Shown here: positions 18,513-27,815 of the stretch, piece after piece
How positions within the stretch are numbered: the first letter of the stretch is position 1
Layout of the letters: the number at the start of each line of letters is the position of its first letter
Assembly: GCF_035956715.1 (NCBI RefSeq)
Contig: NZ_CP108381.1
Span: 1,302,001-1,366,000, forward strand
Direction of reading: 5' to 3'
Source of the DNA: Nocardia sp. NBC_01329
Lineage (GTDB): Bacteria; Actinomycetota; Actinomycetes; Mycobacteriales; Mycobacteriaceae
DNA: 64,000 nt
Made by a program: the position numbers and the translations under genes
Notes under the pieces: generated by a model
The model's database searches: none
What the model was told of the DNA's origin: nothing
What the model saw: only the letters and a program-made list of their open reading frames with translations

Positions 18513-18543
18513 TAGAACTTGTTCTAATTTGCAACATGTTCTA
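18513..18543. promoter_or_regulatory. Tandem KstR-type operator sites
   Basis: Site 1 at 18513-18526 is TAGAAC-TT-GTTCTA, a perfect palindrome. Site 2 at 18530-18543 is TGCAACATGTTCTA. Both fit TNNAACNNGTTNNA, the consensus I remember for the KstR repressor of cholesterol catabolism in mycobacteria and rhodococci. Their centres are 17 bases apart, and they lie 14-44 bases before the SDR start on the minus strand. Other TetR regulators bind similar sequences. Confidence 0.6.
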
Positions 18544-18702
18544 TTTTCGCCCCCCTTGCGGTGTCTCGTGTGCGGGTGGTCGAGTGGGCTATATTCGGGC
18601 GGCAACCATTTGGTGCCGCAAGGGGTGTGCGTCGTTGCGGCTTACGAGACGTTCCATGCGGTGGCCACGATGAAGTTTCACGAAGAATGAGGGGGGAGCT
18701 CG

Positions 18703-19020
18703 ATGAGTGATGTCTCGGTAGCAACCGACGCCCTGCGCGCGTTCGGAATCACGAATTCCGGAATCGGGACCGAGATCGCGGCGGTCGGCAATATCGACGC
18801 CGTGACCAACGTCGCCGCACTGACGCCGGTTTTCGGTTTGATCGGCGCCGACTATCTGGCCATGTTCGCTGCCGCCCAAGTACTGCAGGCGCGCGATATC
18901 AACGATCTGTCGGCCAAGTATCAGAAGCTGTCGGAGGCCGCCTTCACCTCCGCGTTCAACTACGACCTGACCGATGACGGTACGGCTGGTGCGCTCGGTA
19001 CGACCGGGAGCGGGCTGTGA
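18703..19020 (+). CDS. EspC-like small type VII secretion-associated protein
   Basis: This 105-residue protein has no signal peptide. It has a helix-turn-helix-hairpin character with a small-residue-rich centre (VAALTPVFGLIGADYLAMF) and a second helix ending AKYQKLSEAAF. This resembles the EspC family (ESX type VII substrates of about 100 residues). The usual YxxxD/E export signal appears only in relaxed form, as Tyr followed by Glu five positions later. The ATG is preceded by a strong GGGGGGAG. The stop overlaps the GTG of the next gene (GTGA), so the two are made together, as EspC is with EspA in mycobacteria. No ESX core genes (eccB, eccC, eccD, mycP) are in the window. Confidence 0.6.
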   Translation: MSDVSVATDALRAFGITNSGIGTEIAAVGNIDAVTNVAALTPVFGLIGADYLAMFAAAQVLQARDINDLSAKYQKLSEAAFTSAFNYDLTDDGTAGALGTTGSGL

Positions 19021-20618
19021 GGCCGCTCGACAACACCGCGTCGGCGGGTGTGATCGCGCCCGAACTCCAGCACGCGGTGTCGACAGCCCCGGCGAGTGTT
19101 CCGGAAACGGTGGCGCCCTCGGTACAACCGGATCCGAACGCCGCCATCCAGGACATTCCGCTGGCTCAGCTTCCCGACGGTGAGCAGCCGGTGGAGGCGC
19201 CGGAATTCGTCCTGTCCCAGCGGATCTCCGACGATGCTCCCGGGGCGCCTGCGGCGGGTCTGCCGGGGTTGTCCGGGCTCGGCGGGGGCGCGGCCGATGC
19301 GCAGGACATCCTGTCCGGTGTGGCCGAGGAAGCTTCCGGTCAGGCGAACCAGCTGCTCGGCGCCGTCAACCAGGCCGCGGCGCCGGTGGTGGATACGGCA
19401 CAGGGCGTACTCGGCCAGGTTCTGAACACCGCCGCTGCGAGCACCGGCGCTCCCGCCGCGGCGGCCGCCGGTGGTGCTCCGGCGGCAGCCGCCCCGGCGC
19501 TACCGTCCGACCCGGTAGCGGCGCTGCTCGGCGGCGCCGCGCTGCCCGCCCTGCCCGGTATAGACGTGCTGTTCCAGCCGATCCGCGATCTGCTGAGCAG
19601 TTTCGGCACCGGAGTCATCGGCGCGCTGGATCCGACCGCGATCTTGAGTCGGTCCTCGGCGGTCATCGAGACCGCCATGAGCGTGGGCAAGAGCAGCCTG
19701 ACCACCATGGGACAGGTCTGGGAGAGCGACACCGCGCAGACCGCGCAGACCGCCGGGCAGGAGGCCAACAACTCCGGATTGCAGACCAGCGAGCGCGGTA
19801 TCGATATCGCGGCCCTCACCCAGGCCGCCGCATCGGTCGTCCAACAGGGCAACGCGCAGCTCAGTACCATCGCCACCTCGTTCATCGGTCAGGCCGTCGC
19901 ACTCGCCCCGGTGGTGATGACCCCGCCCGCGCAGACCGCGCTCATCGCCACCGCCACCGAACATCTGGGCCAGGCCGTGATCGTGGCCAACGCCACCCGT
20001 GGTGATCTCGCCGGCAAAACCACCGAACTGGGCGGGATGGTGCAGAGCCTGGTGGGCGTCGACGGCCAGCAAGCCGCCGAGGCCGCCCAGAACGTGGCCC
20101 AGAGTGTCGGTGAGCCGATCATGCAGCAGGCGCAGAGTATGGCCTCCGATACCTCGGGTCTGGAATCGATCCTGGGCGCCACGGCGGACGACCCGGCGTC
20201 CACCACCCTCGCCGGCCTGCACTCCGGTAGCCCGAGTACCACCTCCGGTAGCCCCGGCCTCACCACGGGCAGTCCGGGACTGTCGAGCGGTTCGCCGGGA
20301 ACGCCCGGCTCCCCGTCGGTGCCCGGCGTGCCCGGCGCCGCCGCCCAGCCGCCGCTGGCGAATGTCCTCCGCCCGGGCGCGCTGGCCACCGGGATGCCGG
20401 CCGCCACCACACCCGCGTCGAGTTCCTTCATGGGTGGTCCACCCGGCGGTGCGGCCGGGCAGCAGCGCAACAACGACGAGGAACACTCTCGAACAGTCGA
20501 CCCGTACCGCAGCGCCACCGGTAACGACGATCTCACCGGGCCACTCGGCGAATCCGCTCCCGAGGTTATCGGCGCGGTGGACGCCGACGAGGACGCCGGG
20601 TACGACAACCAGTTCTGA
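19017..20618 (+). CDS. Large Ala/Gly/Pro-rich partner of the EspC-like protein
   Basis: The 533-residue protein starts at a GTG overlapping the upstream stop. It lacks a signal peptide and obvious enzymatic motifs. The central part (about residues 160-380) is helical and Ala/Gln/Thr-rich, with hydrophobic patches (IDVLFQPIRDLLSSFGTGV, AVALAPVVM). Segment 395-445 is a degenerate SGSPG/TGSPG repeat. The C-terminus is acidic (DADEDAGYDNQF). Size, coupling to an EspC-like gene and composition resemble the EspA/EspB type of secreted type VII effectors, though I see no firm family motif. It may be co-secreted with the small protein as a cell-surface component. This is inference. Confidence 0.55.
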   Translation: MRPLDNTASAGVIAPELQHAVSTAPASVPETVAPSVQPDPNAAIQDIPLAQLPDGEQPVEAPEFVLSQRISDDAPGAPAAGLPGLSGLGGGAADAQDILSGVAEEASGQANQLLGAVNQAAAPVVDTAQGVLGQVLNTAAASTGAPAAAAAGGAPAAAAPALPSDPVAALLGGAALPALPGIDVLFQPIRDLLSSFGTGVIGALDPTAILSRSSAVIETAMSVGKSSLTTMGQVWESDTAQTAQTAGQEANNSGLQTSERGIDIAALTQAAASVVQQGNAQLSTIATSFIGQAVALAPVVMTPPAQTALIATATEHLGQAVIVANATRGDLAGKTTELGGMVQSLVGVDGQQAAEAAQNVAQSVGEPIMQQAQSMASDTSGLESILGATADDPASTTLAGLHSGSPSTTSGSPGLTTGSPGLSSGSPGTPGSPSVPGVPGAAAQPPLANVLRPGALATGMPAATTPASSSFMGGPPGGAAGQQRNNDEEHSRTVDPYRSATGNDDLTGPLGESAPEVIGAVDADEDAGYDNQF

Positions 20619-20636
20619 GGCGGCGGAACCGGCGGG

Positions 20637-21563
20637 TCAGCGCAGGCCCGCCGGGTCGTTCAGGTCGGCCTGCGAATAGGTGTCGCAAGCCGACACCTCA
20701 CCGGTTCGATACCCGGTGAGGAACCATTTCTGCCGCTGCTCGGAGGCGCCGTGCGTCCAGACCTCCTGGTTCACCCGGCCGTGCGCGGCCCCCTGGATCC
20801 GGTCGTCACCGACCGCGGCTGCCGCGGACAATGCGTCCTGGATATCGGGATCGGTCAGTGGCAGCAGAAACGGCGTATTCGAACCGGGCGCGGGGGTTTT
20901 GTCCGCATAGTGGGCCCAGATACCCGCGTAGCAGTCGGCTTGGAGTTCGGTACGCACCGCGCCGGATTCCGGGCCCCGAGGATCCTGCTGGGCCCGGCCG
21001 ATATCGCCGAGCAGATTCTGGATGTGGTGACCGACCTCATGAGCCACGACATACTCCTGGGACAGCGGCCCGCCGCCGGCCCCGAAGCGGTCCACCAACT
21101 CCTGGAAGAAACCGATATCGAAATAGGCGGTCCGGTCGGTGGGACAGTAGAAGGGCCCCACCTCGCTGCTCGCATAGCCGCAGCCGGTGGAGACCCCGCC
21201 GGTGAACAGGCGGATGCCCGGGGCCTCGTAGACGGCGCCGGTCTGCCCGGGAAGTTCCTGCGACCAGACCGCGTCCAGGCTCTGCGCGGTGAGCACCACC
21301 CGGCAGTCCGCATACCTGTTGGCATCCGCGCCGGTGCGGCAGTGTTCGGGAGTGCCCGCCGTTTCCCCCATCCGCTGGTCCAGGTCCTCGACGCCCGTGA
21401 ACTGGCCGAGTACCGAACCGGGGTCACCACCGAGCAGCAAGGCGAGCACCAGCACGATCAACCCTCCGGCGCCACCGCCCAGAGCGAGTTTTCCGCCCCT
21501 GCCGGGTCCGCCGCCCGAGGAAGCACGGCCCGGGTCGATCTGCGATCCCTCGTCGAAGGTCAT
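20637..21563 (-). CDS. YpfJ-family neutral zinc metallopeptidase
   Basis: A 308-residue membrane-anchored protein. A Gly-rich N-terminus (about residues 1-35) precedes one transmembrane segment (about 36-55). The extracellular domain contains the zinc motif HEVGHH with the supporting Glu in ELQADCYAG, characteristic of the YpfJ/KPN_02809 family (PF04228). Conserved Cys pairs (HCRTG, GCGY, FYCP) may form disulfides. In M. tuberculosis the equivalent is remembered as Rv2575. The start MTFDEGSQ at 21563 is preferred over an in-frame codon 12 residues upstream. The gene is divergent from aspS, with 145 bases between, and convergent with the Ala-rich gene, 18 bases apart. The natural substrate is unknown. 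Confidence 0.85.
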   Translation of the reverse strand: MTFDEGSQIDPGRASSGGGPGRGGKLALGGGAGGLIVLVLALLLGGDPGSVLGQFTGVEDLDQRMGETAGTPEHCRTGADANRYADCRVVLTAQSLDAVWSQELPGQTGAVYEAPGIRLFTGGVSTGCGYASSEVGPFYCPTDRTAYFDIGFFQELVDRFGAGGGPLSQEYVVAHEVGHHIQNLLGDIGRAQQDPRGPESGAVRTELQADCYAGIWAHYADKTPAPGSNTPFLLPLTDPDIQDALSAAAAVGDDRIQGAAHGRVNQEVWTHGASEQRQKWFLTGYRTGEVSACDTYSQADLNDPAGLR

Positions 21564-21708
21564 GGCTGATCCCGTCTGTGAACGCGTCCGCCGCGGCATG
21601 CTCGGGTGCTCGCAATATATCCGTTTACGTCCGCTCGGCGTGGCCCACTACGATGGCAACCGCATCCGGAGGCCGTCCCGGTGTACTCCGCCCGTCGAAA
21701 GGAATACC

Positions 21709-23532
21709 GTGCTGCGCACCCACTTGGCCGGTTCATTGCGAAGTGAACAGGCCGGTCAGACCGTTACCCTCTCCGGTTGGGTGGCCCGGCGGCGTGACCA
21801 CGGTGGCGTGATCTTCATCGATCTGCGTGACGCTTCCGGCGTGGCGCAGGCGGTGTTCCGCGAAGGTCCGGCGGCCGAGCAGTCGCACCGGCTGCGCGCG
21901 GAATACTGTGTGCGGATCGTCGGCGTGGTCGAACAGCGGCCCGAGGGCAACGAGAACCCGGAGTTGCCGACCGGCGCGATCGAAGTCGACGTCAAGGAAC
22001 TCGAGGTGCTCAACGAGAGCGCTCCGTTGCCCTTCCAGCTCGACGAACAGCCCGGTGAGGAAGCCAGGCTCCGGTACCGCTACCTGGACCTGCGTCGCGA
22101 GGCTCCCGCCCATGCCATCCGGCTGCGGTCCAAGGTCAACGCCGCGGCCCGCACCGTGCTCGCGCGGCACGAGTTCATCGAGGTCGAAACCCCGACCCTG
22201 ACCCGCTCGACGCCGGAGGGTGCCCGCGACTTCCTGGTGCCGGCGCGGTTGCAGCCCGGTAGCTTCTACGCACTGCCGCAGAGCCCGCAGCTGTTCAAAC
22301 AGCTGCTCATGGTGGGCGGTATCGAACGGTACTTCCAGATCGCGCGCTGCTACCGCGACGAGGACTTCCGCGCCGACCGGCAGCCCGAGTTCACCCAGCT
22401 CGACCTGGAGATGAGCTTCGTACGCCAGGAGGATGTCATCCTGCTGGCCGAGGACATCCTGCTGGCGCTGTGGGAGCTCATCGGCTACCGGATCCCCACG
22501 CCTATCCCGCATATGACCTATGCCGAGGCGATGCGGCGGTTCGGCAGCGATAAACCCGATCTCCGCTTCGGGGTGGAGATCACCGAATGCACCGAATACT
22601 TCGCGAACACGCCGTTCCGGGTCTTCCAGGCCCCGTATGTGGGCGCGGTTGTCATGCCGGGCGGCGCGAGCCAGCCGCGGCGCCAGCTCGACGCCTGGCA
22701 GGACTGGGCCAAACAACGCGGTGCCAAGGGCTTGGCGTACGTGCTGGTCGGCGAGGACGGCACGCTCACCGGCCCGGTGGCCAAGAACCTCACCGAGGAC
22801 GAACGCGCGGGCCTGGCCGCGCACGTCGGCGCAGTGCCGGGTGATTGCGTGTTCTTTGCTGCGGGCCCGGTCAAGGCTCAGCGCGCGCTCCTGGGTGCGG
22901 CACGTTCGGAGATCGCGCACCGGGTCGGGCTGATCGACGAGAACGCGTGGTCGTTCGTGTGGATCGTGGACGCCCCGTTGTTCGAACCGGCTGCCGACGC
23001 GACCGCCAGCGGCGATGTGGCGCTGGGGCATTCGGCGTGGACGGCGGTGCATCACGCGTTCACCTCGCCGAAACCGGAATCGCTGGACACCTTCGACACC
23101 GATCCCGGCGAGGCGCTCGCCTACGCCTACGACATCGTTTGCAACGGTAACGAGATCGGCGGCGGCAGTATCCGTATCCATCGTAAGGATGTGCAGGAAC
23201 GCGTATTCAAGGTGATGGGAATCAGCGAGGACGAGGCGCAGGAGAAATTCGGCTTCCTGCTCGACGCGTTCGCCTTCGGCGCCCCGCCACACGGCGGTAT
23301 CGCCTTCGGCTGGGACCGGATCGTGGCACTGCTGGCCGGGCTGGACTCCATTCGCGAGGTGATCGCGTTCCCGAAGACCGGTGGCGGTGTCGACCCGCTC
23401 ACCGACGCCCCGGCGCCGATCACCGCGCAGCAGCGCAAAGAAGCCGGTCTGGACGCCGTACCCCAGCCGAAAGGGAAGCCGCCCGAGGGTAACGGCGTGG
23501 CGCAGACGCCGGCCGAGGCGGCCGGCGCCTGA
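21709..23532 (+). CDS. aspS: Aspartyl-tRNA synthetase
   Basis: The 607-residue class II synthetase begins with an OB-fold anticodon-binding domain ([21 protein letters not shown]). The catalytic core follows with motif 2 in [24 protein letters not shown] insertion typical of bacterial-type AspRS lies at about 295-430. Motif 3 is in [10 protein letters not shown] near the end. The GTG at 21709 is supported by AAAGGA seven bases upstream and by the start of homologues (LRTHLAGSL). A Pro/Lys-rich tail extends about 30 residues past the core. In related mycobacteria this enzyme is non-discriminating and also charges tRNA-Asn, which is then amidated by GatCAB. Whether that holds here is inference. 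Confidence 0.95.
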   Translation: MLRTHLAGSLRSEQAGQTVTLSGWVARRRDHGGVIFIDLRDASGVAQAVFREGPAAEQSHRLRAEYCVRIVGVVEQRPEGNENPELPTGAIEVDVKELEVLNESAPLPFQLDEQPGEEARLRYRYLDLRREAPAHAIRLRSKVNAAARTVLARHEFIEVETPTLTRSTPEGARDFLVPARLQPGSFYALPQSPQLFKQLLMVGGIERYFQIARCYRDEDFRADRQPEFTQLDLEMSFVRQEDVILLAEDILLALWELIGYRIPTPIPHMTYAEAMRRFGSDKPDLRFGVEITECTEYFANTPFRVFQAPYVGAVVMPGGASQPRRQLDAWQDWAKQRGAKGLAYVLVGEDGTLTGPVAKNLTEDERAGLAAHVGAVPGDCVFFAAGPVKAQRALLGAARSEIAHRVGLIDENAWSFVWIVDAPLFEPAADATASGDVALGHSAWTAVHHAFTSPKPESLDTFDTDPGEALAYAYDIVCNGNEIGGGSIRIHRKDVQERVFKVMGISEDEAQEKFGFLLDAFAFGAPPHGGIAFGWDRIVALLAGLDSIREVIAFPKTGGGVDPLTDAPAPITAQQRKEAGLDAVPQPKGKPPEGNGVAQTPAEAAGA

Positions 23533-23540
23533 CCCCCCGG

Positions 23541-24563
23541 CTACACGGGCGAGACCGGGCCTCCGGTGAGCGTGCGATACGCGTAGGTCACCGCGATCAC
23601 CGCCACCGGGCCCGCGGCCAGCAGGCCGAAGCCGCACGCCAGCAGGCCCAGGGCTGTCACCGCGATAACGGTCAGCACCAGCAGCAGCACCCGCCACGGA
23701 TCGCGCAACACCAGCAGAAAGCTGGACTTGATCGCCTCCACCGGGCTCTGCCCCTGTTCGATCGCGAAGTGCAGCGAGAACATACAACCGATCCCCACCG
23801 CGATCCCGGGGATCAGGCACAGCGCCGAGGCGAGAGTGGTGGCGAGAAAGGCCAGCAGCGCGGTCAGGAACGCGTTCGCCATACTGCCCAGGTAGAAATA
23901 CGAGCCGAAACCCGGACGGTAGCCGTCGGTCTCGTAGAGGGCGCCGCGAACCATAGCGGCCTGCAGCAGCCACAATCCGGCCATGACCGCGGCGAAGAGC
24001 ACGAGCAGACCCAGCGCCGAACTCGGCTCCACGACGCGGACGATCAGATAGAACACCAGGTAGATGATTACGCCGAGCGAGGTGACCGCGACCCACGGGC
24101 CCGGATTGAGTTTGAACTTCTCCAGGCCGTAACTGAGAGCATGCCCGACGTCGAGCCGGCCGGGAATCCCCGTCCCGTACGCCTGGTACCCGTAGACCTG
24201 TGTGTTCGGGTCCGGGCCGGTGCCGGGCGGGCCGTACACCGGCTGCGCGGGGGGCGCATCCGTTTCCGTGCTTCCGTGCGGCGTGGTGCCCCGGGCGCCG
24301 GGCGACGCCGCGCCGGTCCCAGCGGAATCAGGCGGTGGGGTATAGCGTGGCGCGCCCGAGCTCTCCTCCACGGTGGGCCGCTGCGCGGCTCCGGGTTCGC
24401 CGGCCGGTGGCGGGGCACCCGGAAGGGGAGTGTTGCTACTCACCACGGCGCTGCCGGACTCGGCCGTCGAGATGGGGTGAGTCACGCCCTTTGTCGGGGG
24501 GTGTTCACCTGCCGTGGCCGGATCACCGGGAGAGGCCGGGGCGGAACGCGGTGTGTCGGTCAC
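23541..24563 (-). CDS. Polytopic membrane protein with long Pro-rich head
   Basis: This 340-residue protein has a Pro/Ser/Thr/Gly-rich hydrophilic head (residues 1-130, ending in repeated YG motifs such as VYGYQAYG). A membrane part (about 135-340) of five or six segments follows, with LNPGPWVAV at the beginning, ALCLIPGIAVGIGCMF, and a predicted cytoplasmic loop EQGQSPVEAIKSSF. The membrane domain resembles DUF975/glycerophosphoryl-diester-phosphodiesterase-like membrane families in general layout, but I cannot name it. The GTG at 24563 is supported by GAAAGG nine bases upstream. It is convergent with aspS (eight bases between stops). Upstream lies a 190-base region shared with the divergent kinase-like gene. 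Confidence 0.65.
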   Translation of the reverse strand: MTDTPRSAPASPGDPATAGEHPPTKGVTHPISTAESGSAVVSSNTPLPGAPPPAGEPGAAQRPTVEESSGAPRYTPPPDSAGTGAASPGARGTTPHGSTETDAPPAQPVYGPPGTGPDPNTQVYGYQAYGTGIPGRLDVGHALSYGLEKFKLNPGPWVAVTSLGVIIYLVFYLIVRVVEPSSALGLLVLFAAVMAGLWLLQAAMVRGALYETDGYRPGFGSYFYLGSMANAFLTALLAFLATTLASALCLIPGIAVGIGCMFSLHFAIEQGQSPVEAIKSSFLLVLRDPWRVLLLVLTVIAVTALGLLACGFGLLAAGPVAVIAVTYAYRTLTGGPVSPV

Positions 24564-24754
24564 GCTGGCATACCTTTCGACGCAGCTGGTTTCCGGTGTG
24601 GCGCACAGCAGTTCAGATCGAGAAAACCCGACCCGCACACCGCTGTCAAGCAGGCCGGTCACGCGGCGGAGAACCCAGCGGACACGCCGAACGACACGGA
24701 AAGGTTGTTCAACCGCTCGCTAGAAGTGACCGAATGCGAGTAACTTGAGATGCG

Positions 24755-25921
24755 ATGACTGCACTATTGGCAGAACGAGCCACCGAAGTCGTATCCGCAG
24801 CACAACAGTTGCTCACAAAGCGAATGGGTGCTCCGGTGAAGCTGAGCGATCCCACCGAACTGAGCGGCAGCGGGCGGACGACCGTCCTACGTGTCCGGGT
24901 CGCCGAGAACGCGTTCTCACTACCCCGCACCCTGATCATCAAGCAGGTGCGCGGGTCTGTATCCGACCCGAAGAACGTCACCGTCACCCCGGGCGTCGCC
25001 AGCGTCGATTCGGCGTTCCTACGGGAAGCGGTCTCCTACCAGTTCACGACTGCGCTGAGCCGTGGTGAACGCCCCGGCGCCTACCTGATCGCACACAGCC
25101 TGCCCGACCGGTTGCTGATCCTCAGCGATCTGGGTGAGAACACCAAACTCACCGATGTTCTGCGCACCGGCGTCGAACCCGCCACCCGCAACGCCATGAT
25201 GGCGTTCGCGCAGGCACTCGGCCGGATGCACGCAGCGACTGTGGGACGCGAGCCCGATTTCGTGGCGCTGCTGCGCCGCGTCGACGTCGTGCACCGGGTC
25301 GACGGGATCGCCCAGCAGGCCGAAGCCGCCGTCGCGGAAATGCCGGCCCTGCTGCGCCGCGAACTCGGTATCGACGTCCCCGACGAGGTGAGTGAACAGG
25401 TCGCGCACGGCGCGCGACTGTTCACCGGTGGCCGGTTCCGCGCCTTCAGCCCCTCGGACCTGTGCCCGGACAATGTGATCCTCAACGAAGAGGGCGCCCG
25501 CATCCTCGACTACGAATGGGGCGGATTCCGGGACGCAACCCTCGATATCGCCTATGCACTGGTCTCCTTCCCCGGATGCCTCTGCGATATCGAACTCTCT
25601 CGCGAGCGCGCCCTGCAGATGGTGGAAGCCTGGCGTGCCGAAGTGGTCGGTGTCTGGCCAGCTCTCGCCGACGACACGCTGCTCGCGGACAAGATCCTCG
25701 AAGCACGGCTGATCTGGGTATGGCTCAGCACCTACTGGTTCCTGCCGGCCGACCACGCCCGAATCGCCTCGGCCCGCGAACACGGACTGTCGGTCCCACG
25801 CTCGGACGCATTGCTCAACCGGTGGGCAGGCCTGGCGGAGGACGCGCGATGCCTCGGTAACGATGCCGTCGGCGATTTCGCCGAGGCGGTCTGCGCCGTC
25901 CTCGACGAGCACTTCAGCTGA
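24755..25921 (+). CDS. Aminoglycoside-phosphotransferase-like kinase
   Basis: The 388-residue protein has the fold markers of APH/choline-kinase-type phosphotransferases: an N-lobe with TLIIKQVR, the catalytic-loop position SPSDLCPDN (Asp235, Asn240), and a metal-binding segment ILDYEWGGFRDATLD. The His normally two residues before the catalytic Asp is Pro233, an unusual change. The substrate cannot be inferred. Antibiotic modification should not be assumed, because most relatives phosphorylate small metabolites or have unknown targets. It is a single gene, transcribed away from the Pro-rich membrane protein. Downstream it runs directly into a repeat cluster, which may act in transcription ending. 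Confidence 0.75.
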   Translation: MTALLAERATEVVSAAQQLLTKRMGAPVKLSDPTELSGSGRTTVLRVRVAENAFSLPRTLIIKQVRGSVSDPKNVTVTPGVASVDSAFLREAVSYQFTTALSRGERPGAYLIAHSLPDRLLILSDLGENTKLTDVLRTGVEPATRNAMMAFAQALGRMHAATVGREPDFVALLRRVDVVHRVDGIAQQAEAAVAEMPALLRRELGIDVPDEVSEQVAHGARLFTGGRFRAFSPSDLCPDNVILNEEGARILDYEWGGFRDATLDIAYALVSFPGCLCDIELSRERALQMVEAWRAEVVGVWPALADDTLLADKILEARLIWVWLSTYWFLPADHARIASAREHGLSVPRSDALLNRWAGLAEDARCLGNDAVGDFAEAVCAVLDEHFS

Positions 25922-25934
25922 GCTGTGTTTATTT

Positions 25935-26174
25935 GCCCCGCCTTCGGCGGGGCGGGTCGGGGCCCTATTAACCCCGGTTCTTCACTCCTACGCTCAGTCG
26001 CTGCGCTCCTTCGCTTCGTCGCTCCAGAACCGGGGCGGGCCCCGACTGTGTGGATGGTTCTCGCCTTCGGCGTCGCTTCGGGGGCCTCGTGAGCCCGGGT
26101 GTTCGCTCCGGCGCTCGGTCGCTGTGCTCGGTCGCTCTGATGCGCTCCAGAACCGGGGCGGGCCCCGACTGTGT
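25935..26174. repeat. Tandem palindromic repeat cluster
   Basis: A gene-free stretch (25922-26402) follows the kinase stop. It begins with TGTGTTTATTT and a hairpin (25935-25942 with 25946-25953, loop TTC). Next comes an inverted repeat of about 21-26 bases, 25956-25981 against 26026-26046 (GTCGGGGCCC...CCCCGGTTCT), around a loop rich in CGCTC/GTCGCT words. The unit is repeated in degraded form at about 26078-26180. The two copies share a perfect 31-base segment at 26021-26051 and 26144-26174. The rest, to the rarA start at 26403, shows nothing I can name. It may be a REP-like dispersed repeat of this genus. Confidence 0.75.
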
Positions 26175-26402
26175 TGATGGCGCCGACCGTTCGGAGGGGA
26201 GGGGAGGTGCGTGCGCTGGTTGTCCTGGGGGCTCATCGGCGGCGCTGCGTCCGGGTCTACGGGTAGGGCGGGGACTGTCGTCGTGTGCTGTGAGGAGTTC
26301 GTGGAGGCCGCGGTATGAGCGAGGGAGTCCGCACTGCACGGGGCCGGATGCCCGGTGTGCGCACCGGACAGGGTGTCGGCGGTGGACGGTACGGTCGCTG
26401 TC

Positions 26403-27779
26403 ATGAGTGACGGTCTGTTCGATATGCCCGGTGCGGCGGCGGGCGCACCGGATATCGCCTTCGCGGGCGAGGCCGCACGGGACGGTGGGGCGTACGCGCC
26501 GCTCGCGGTGCGGATGCGGCCCGCCTCGCTCGACGAGGTCGTCGGGCAGCAGCATCTGCTCGGGCCCGGGTCGCCGCTGCGGCGGCTGGTCGAAGGGTCG
26601 GGTGCCGCCTCGGTACTGCTCTACGGTCCGCCCGGAACCGGAAAGACGACCCTCGCCTCGCTGATCTCCCATGCCACCGGCCGCCGGTTCGAGGCGCTCT
26701 CCGCGCTGTCGGCGGGGGTCAAGGAGGTACGTGCGGTCATCGATATCTCGCGGCGGCGGTTGACGGCAGGTGAACAGACTGTGCTGTTCATCGACGAGGT
26801 GCACCGCTTCTCCAAAACGCAACAGGATGCGCTGCTGGCCGCGGTCGAGAACCGCATCGTGCTCCTGGTCGGCGCGACCACGGAGAACCCGTCGTTCTCC
26901 GTGGTTTCGCCGCTGCTGTCCCGGTCGCTGGTACTGCAACTGCATTCGCTCGAGCCGGACGATATCCGTGCCGTGCTCACCCGAGCTGTTGCCGATCCCC
27001 GTGGTCTGGACGGGCAATACGCGGTCACCGAGGAAGCCCTCGACCACATCGTCCGGATCGCCGGCGGTGATGCGCGACGCGCGCTCACCGCGCTCGAGGC
27101 CTCGGCGGAATCCTCGTTGGACGGGACGGTGGGCCTGGACCTGGTGGCCGCGAGTATCGACAAGGCGGCGGTTCGCTACGACCGCGCCGGTGACCAGCAT
27201 TACGACGTGATCAGCGCCTTCATCAAATCCATCCGCGGGTCCGACGTCGACGCGGCCCTGCACTATCTGGCGCGGATGCTGACAGCGGGCGAGGATCCAC
27301 GTTTCATCGCTCGCCGCCTGTTGATCCACGCCAGCGAGGACATCGGGATGGCCGATCCGACCGCGCTGCAGACCGCCGCGGCGGCGGCTCAGGTGGTGCA
27401 GCTGGTCGGGTTGCCGGAGGGCAGGCTGGCGCTGGCGCAGGCCACCATCCATCTGGCGACCGCGCCGAAATCGGGTGCGGTGGTCGCGGCCATCGGTGCG
27501 GCCATGGCCGATGTGGCCGCCGGGAAAGCGGGGACGGTACCCGCACATCTGCGGGACGGTCACTATTCGGGCGCGGAGCGGCTCGGCAATGCTCAGGGTT
27601 ATCGCTACCCGCACGACGCCCCGGACGGTGTACTCGCCCAGCAGTACCCACCGGACGAACTCGTGGGGGTGGACTACTATCACCCCACCGACCACGGTCA
27701 CGAACGGGCGGTCGGGCCCAGGGTCGGCACGCTGCGCAGGATCGTGCGCGGTCTGCGTCCCGGAAACACGGCTCGGTGA
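26403..27779 (+). CDS. rarA: Replication-associated recombination AAA+ ATPase RarA/MgsA
   Basis: The 458-residue AAA+ protein has Walker [10 protein letters not shown] (about residues 75-83), Walker [11 protein letters not shown] (about 127-136), sensor 1 in [15 protein letters not shown] and sensor 2 with arginine near [11 protein letters not shown]. The C-terminal tetramerisation domain contains [18 protein letters not shown] and [11 protein letters not shown], diagnostic of the MgsA/WRNIP1 group. It acts at stalled replication forks with single-strand binding protein. The ATG at 26403 was chosen at the point where homologues begin (GLFDMP). It follows the repeat cluster and precedes alaS by 36 bases, an order also seen in mycobacteria (Rv2559c near alaS). 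Confidence 0.93.
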   Translation: MSDGLFDMPGAAAGAPDIAFAGEAARDGGAYAPLAVRMRPASLDEVVGQQHLLGPGSPLRRLVEGSGAASVLLYGPPGTGKTTLASLISHATGRRFEALSALSAGVKEVRAVIDISRRRLTAGEQTVLFIDEVHRFSKTQQDALLAAVENRIVLLVGATTENPSFSVVSPLLSRSLVLQLHSLEPDDIRAVLTRAVADPRGLDGQYAVTEEALDHIVRIAGGDARRALTALEASAESSLDGTVGLDLVAASIDKAAVRYDRAGDQHYDVISAFIKSIRGSDVDAALHYLARMLTAGEDPRFIARRLLIHASEDIGMADPTALQTAAAAAQVVQLVGLPEGRLALAQATIHLATAPKSGAVVAAIGAAMADVAAGKAGTVPAHLRDGHYSGAERLGNAQGYRYPHDAPDGVLAQQYPPDELVGVDYYHPTDHGHERAVGPRVGTLRRIVRGLRPGNTAR

Positions 27780-27815
27780 TAATTCGGGTGCACGGCACCG
27801 GTAGGCTGGATATTC

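Noticed and set aside
18670..18690. Six-codon open frame (MKFHEE) before the EspC-like gene
   Set aside because: Too short to support and without its own clear ribosome binding site; may be chance.
21733..24096. Minus-strand frame of 787 codons across aspS
   Set aside because: Antisense to aspartyl-tRNA synthetase; no domain and composition typical of a shadow frame.
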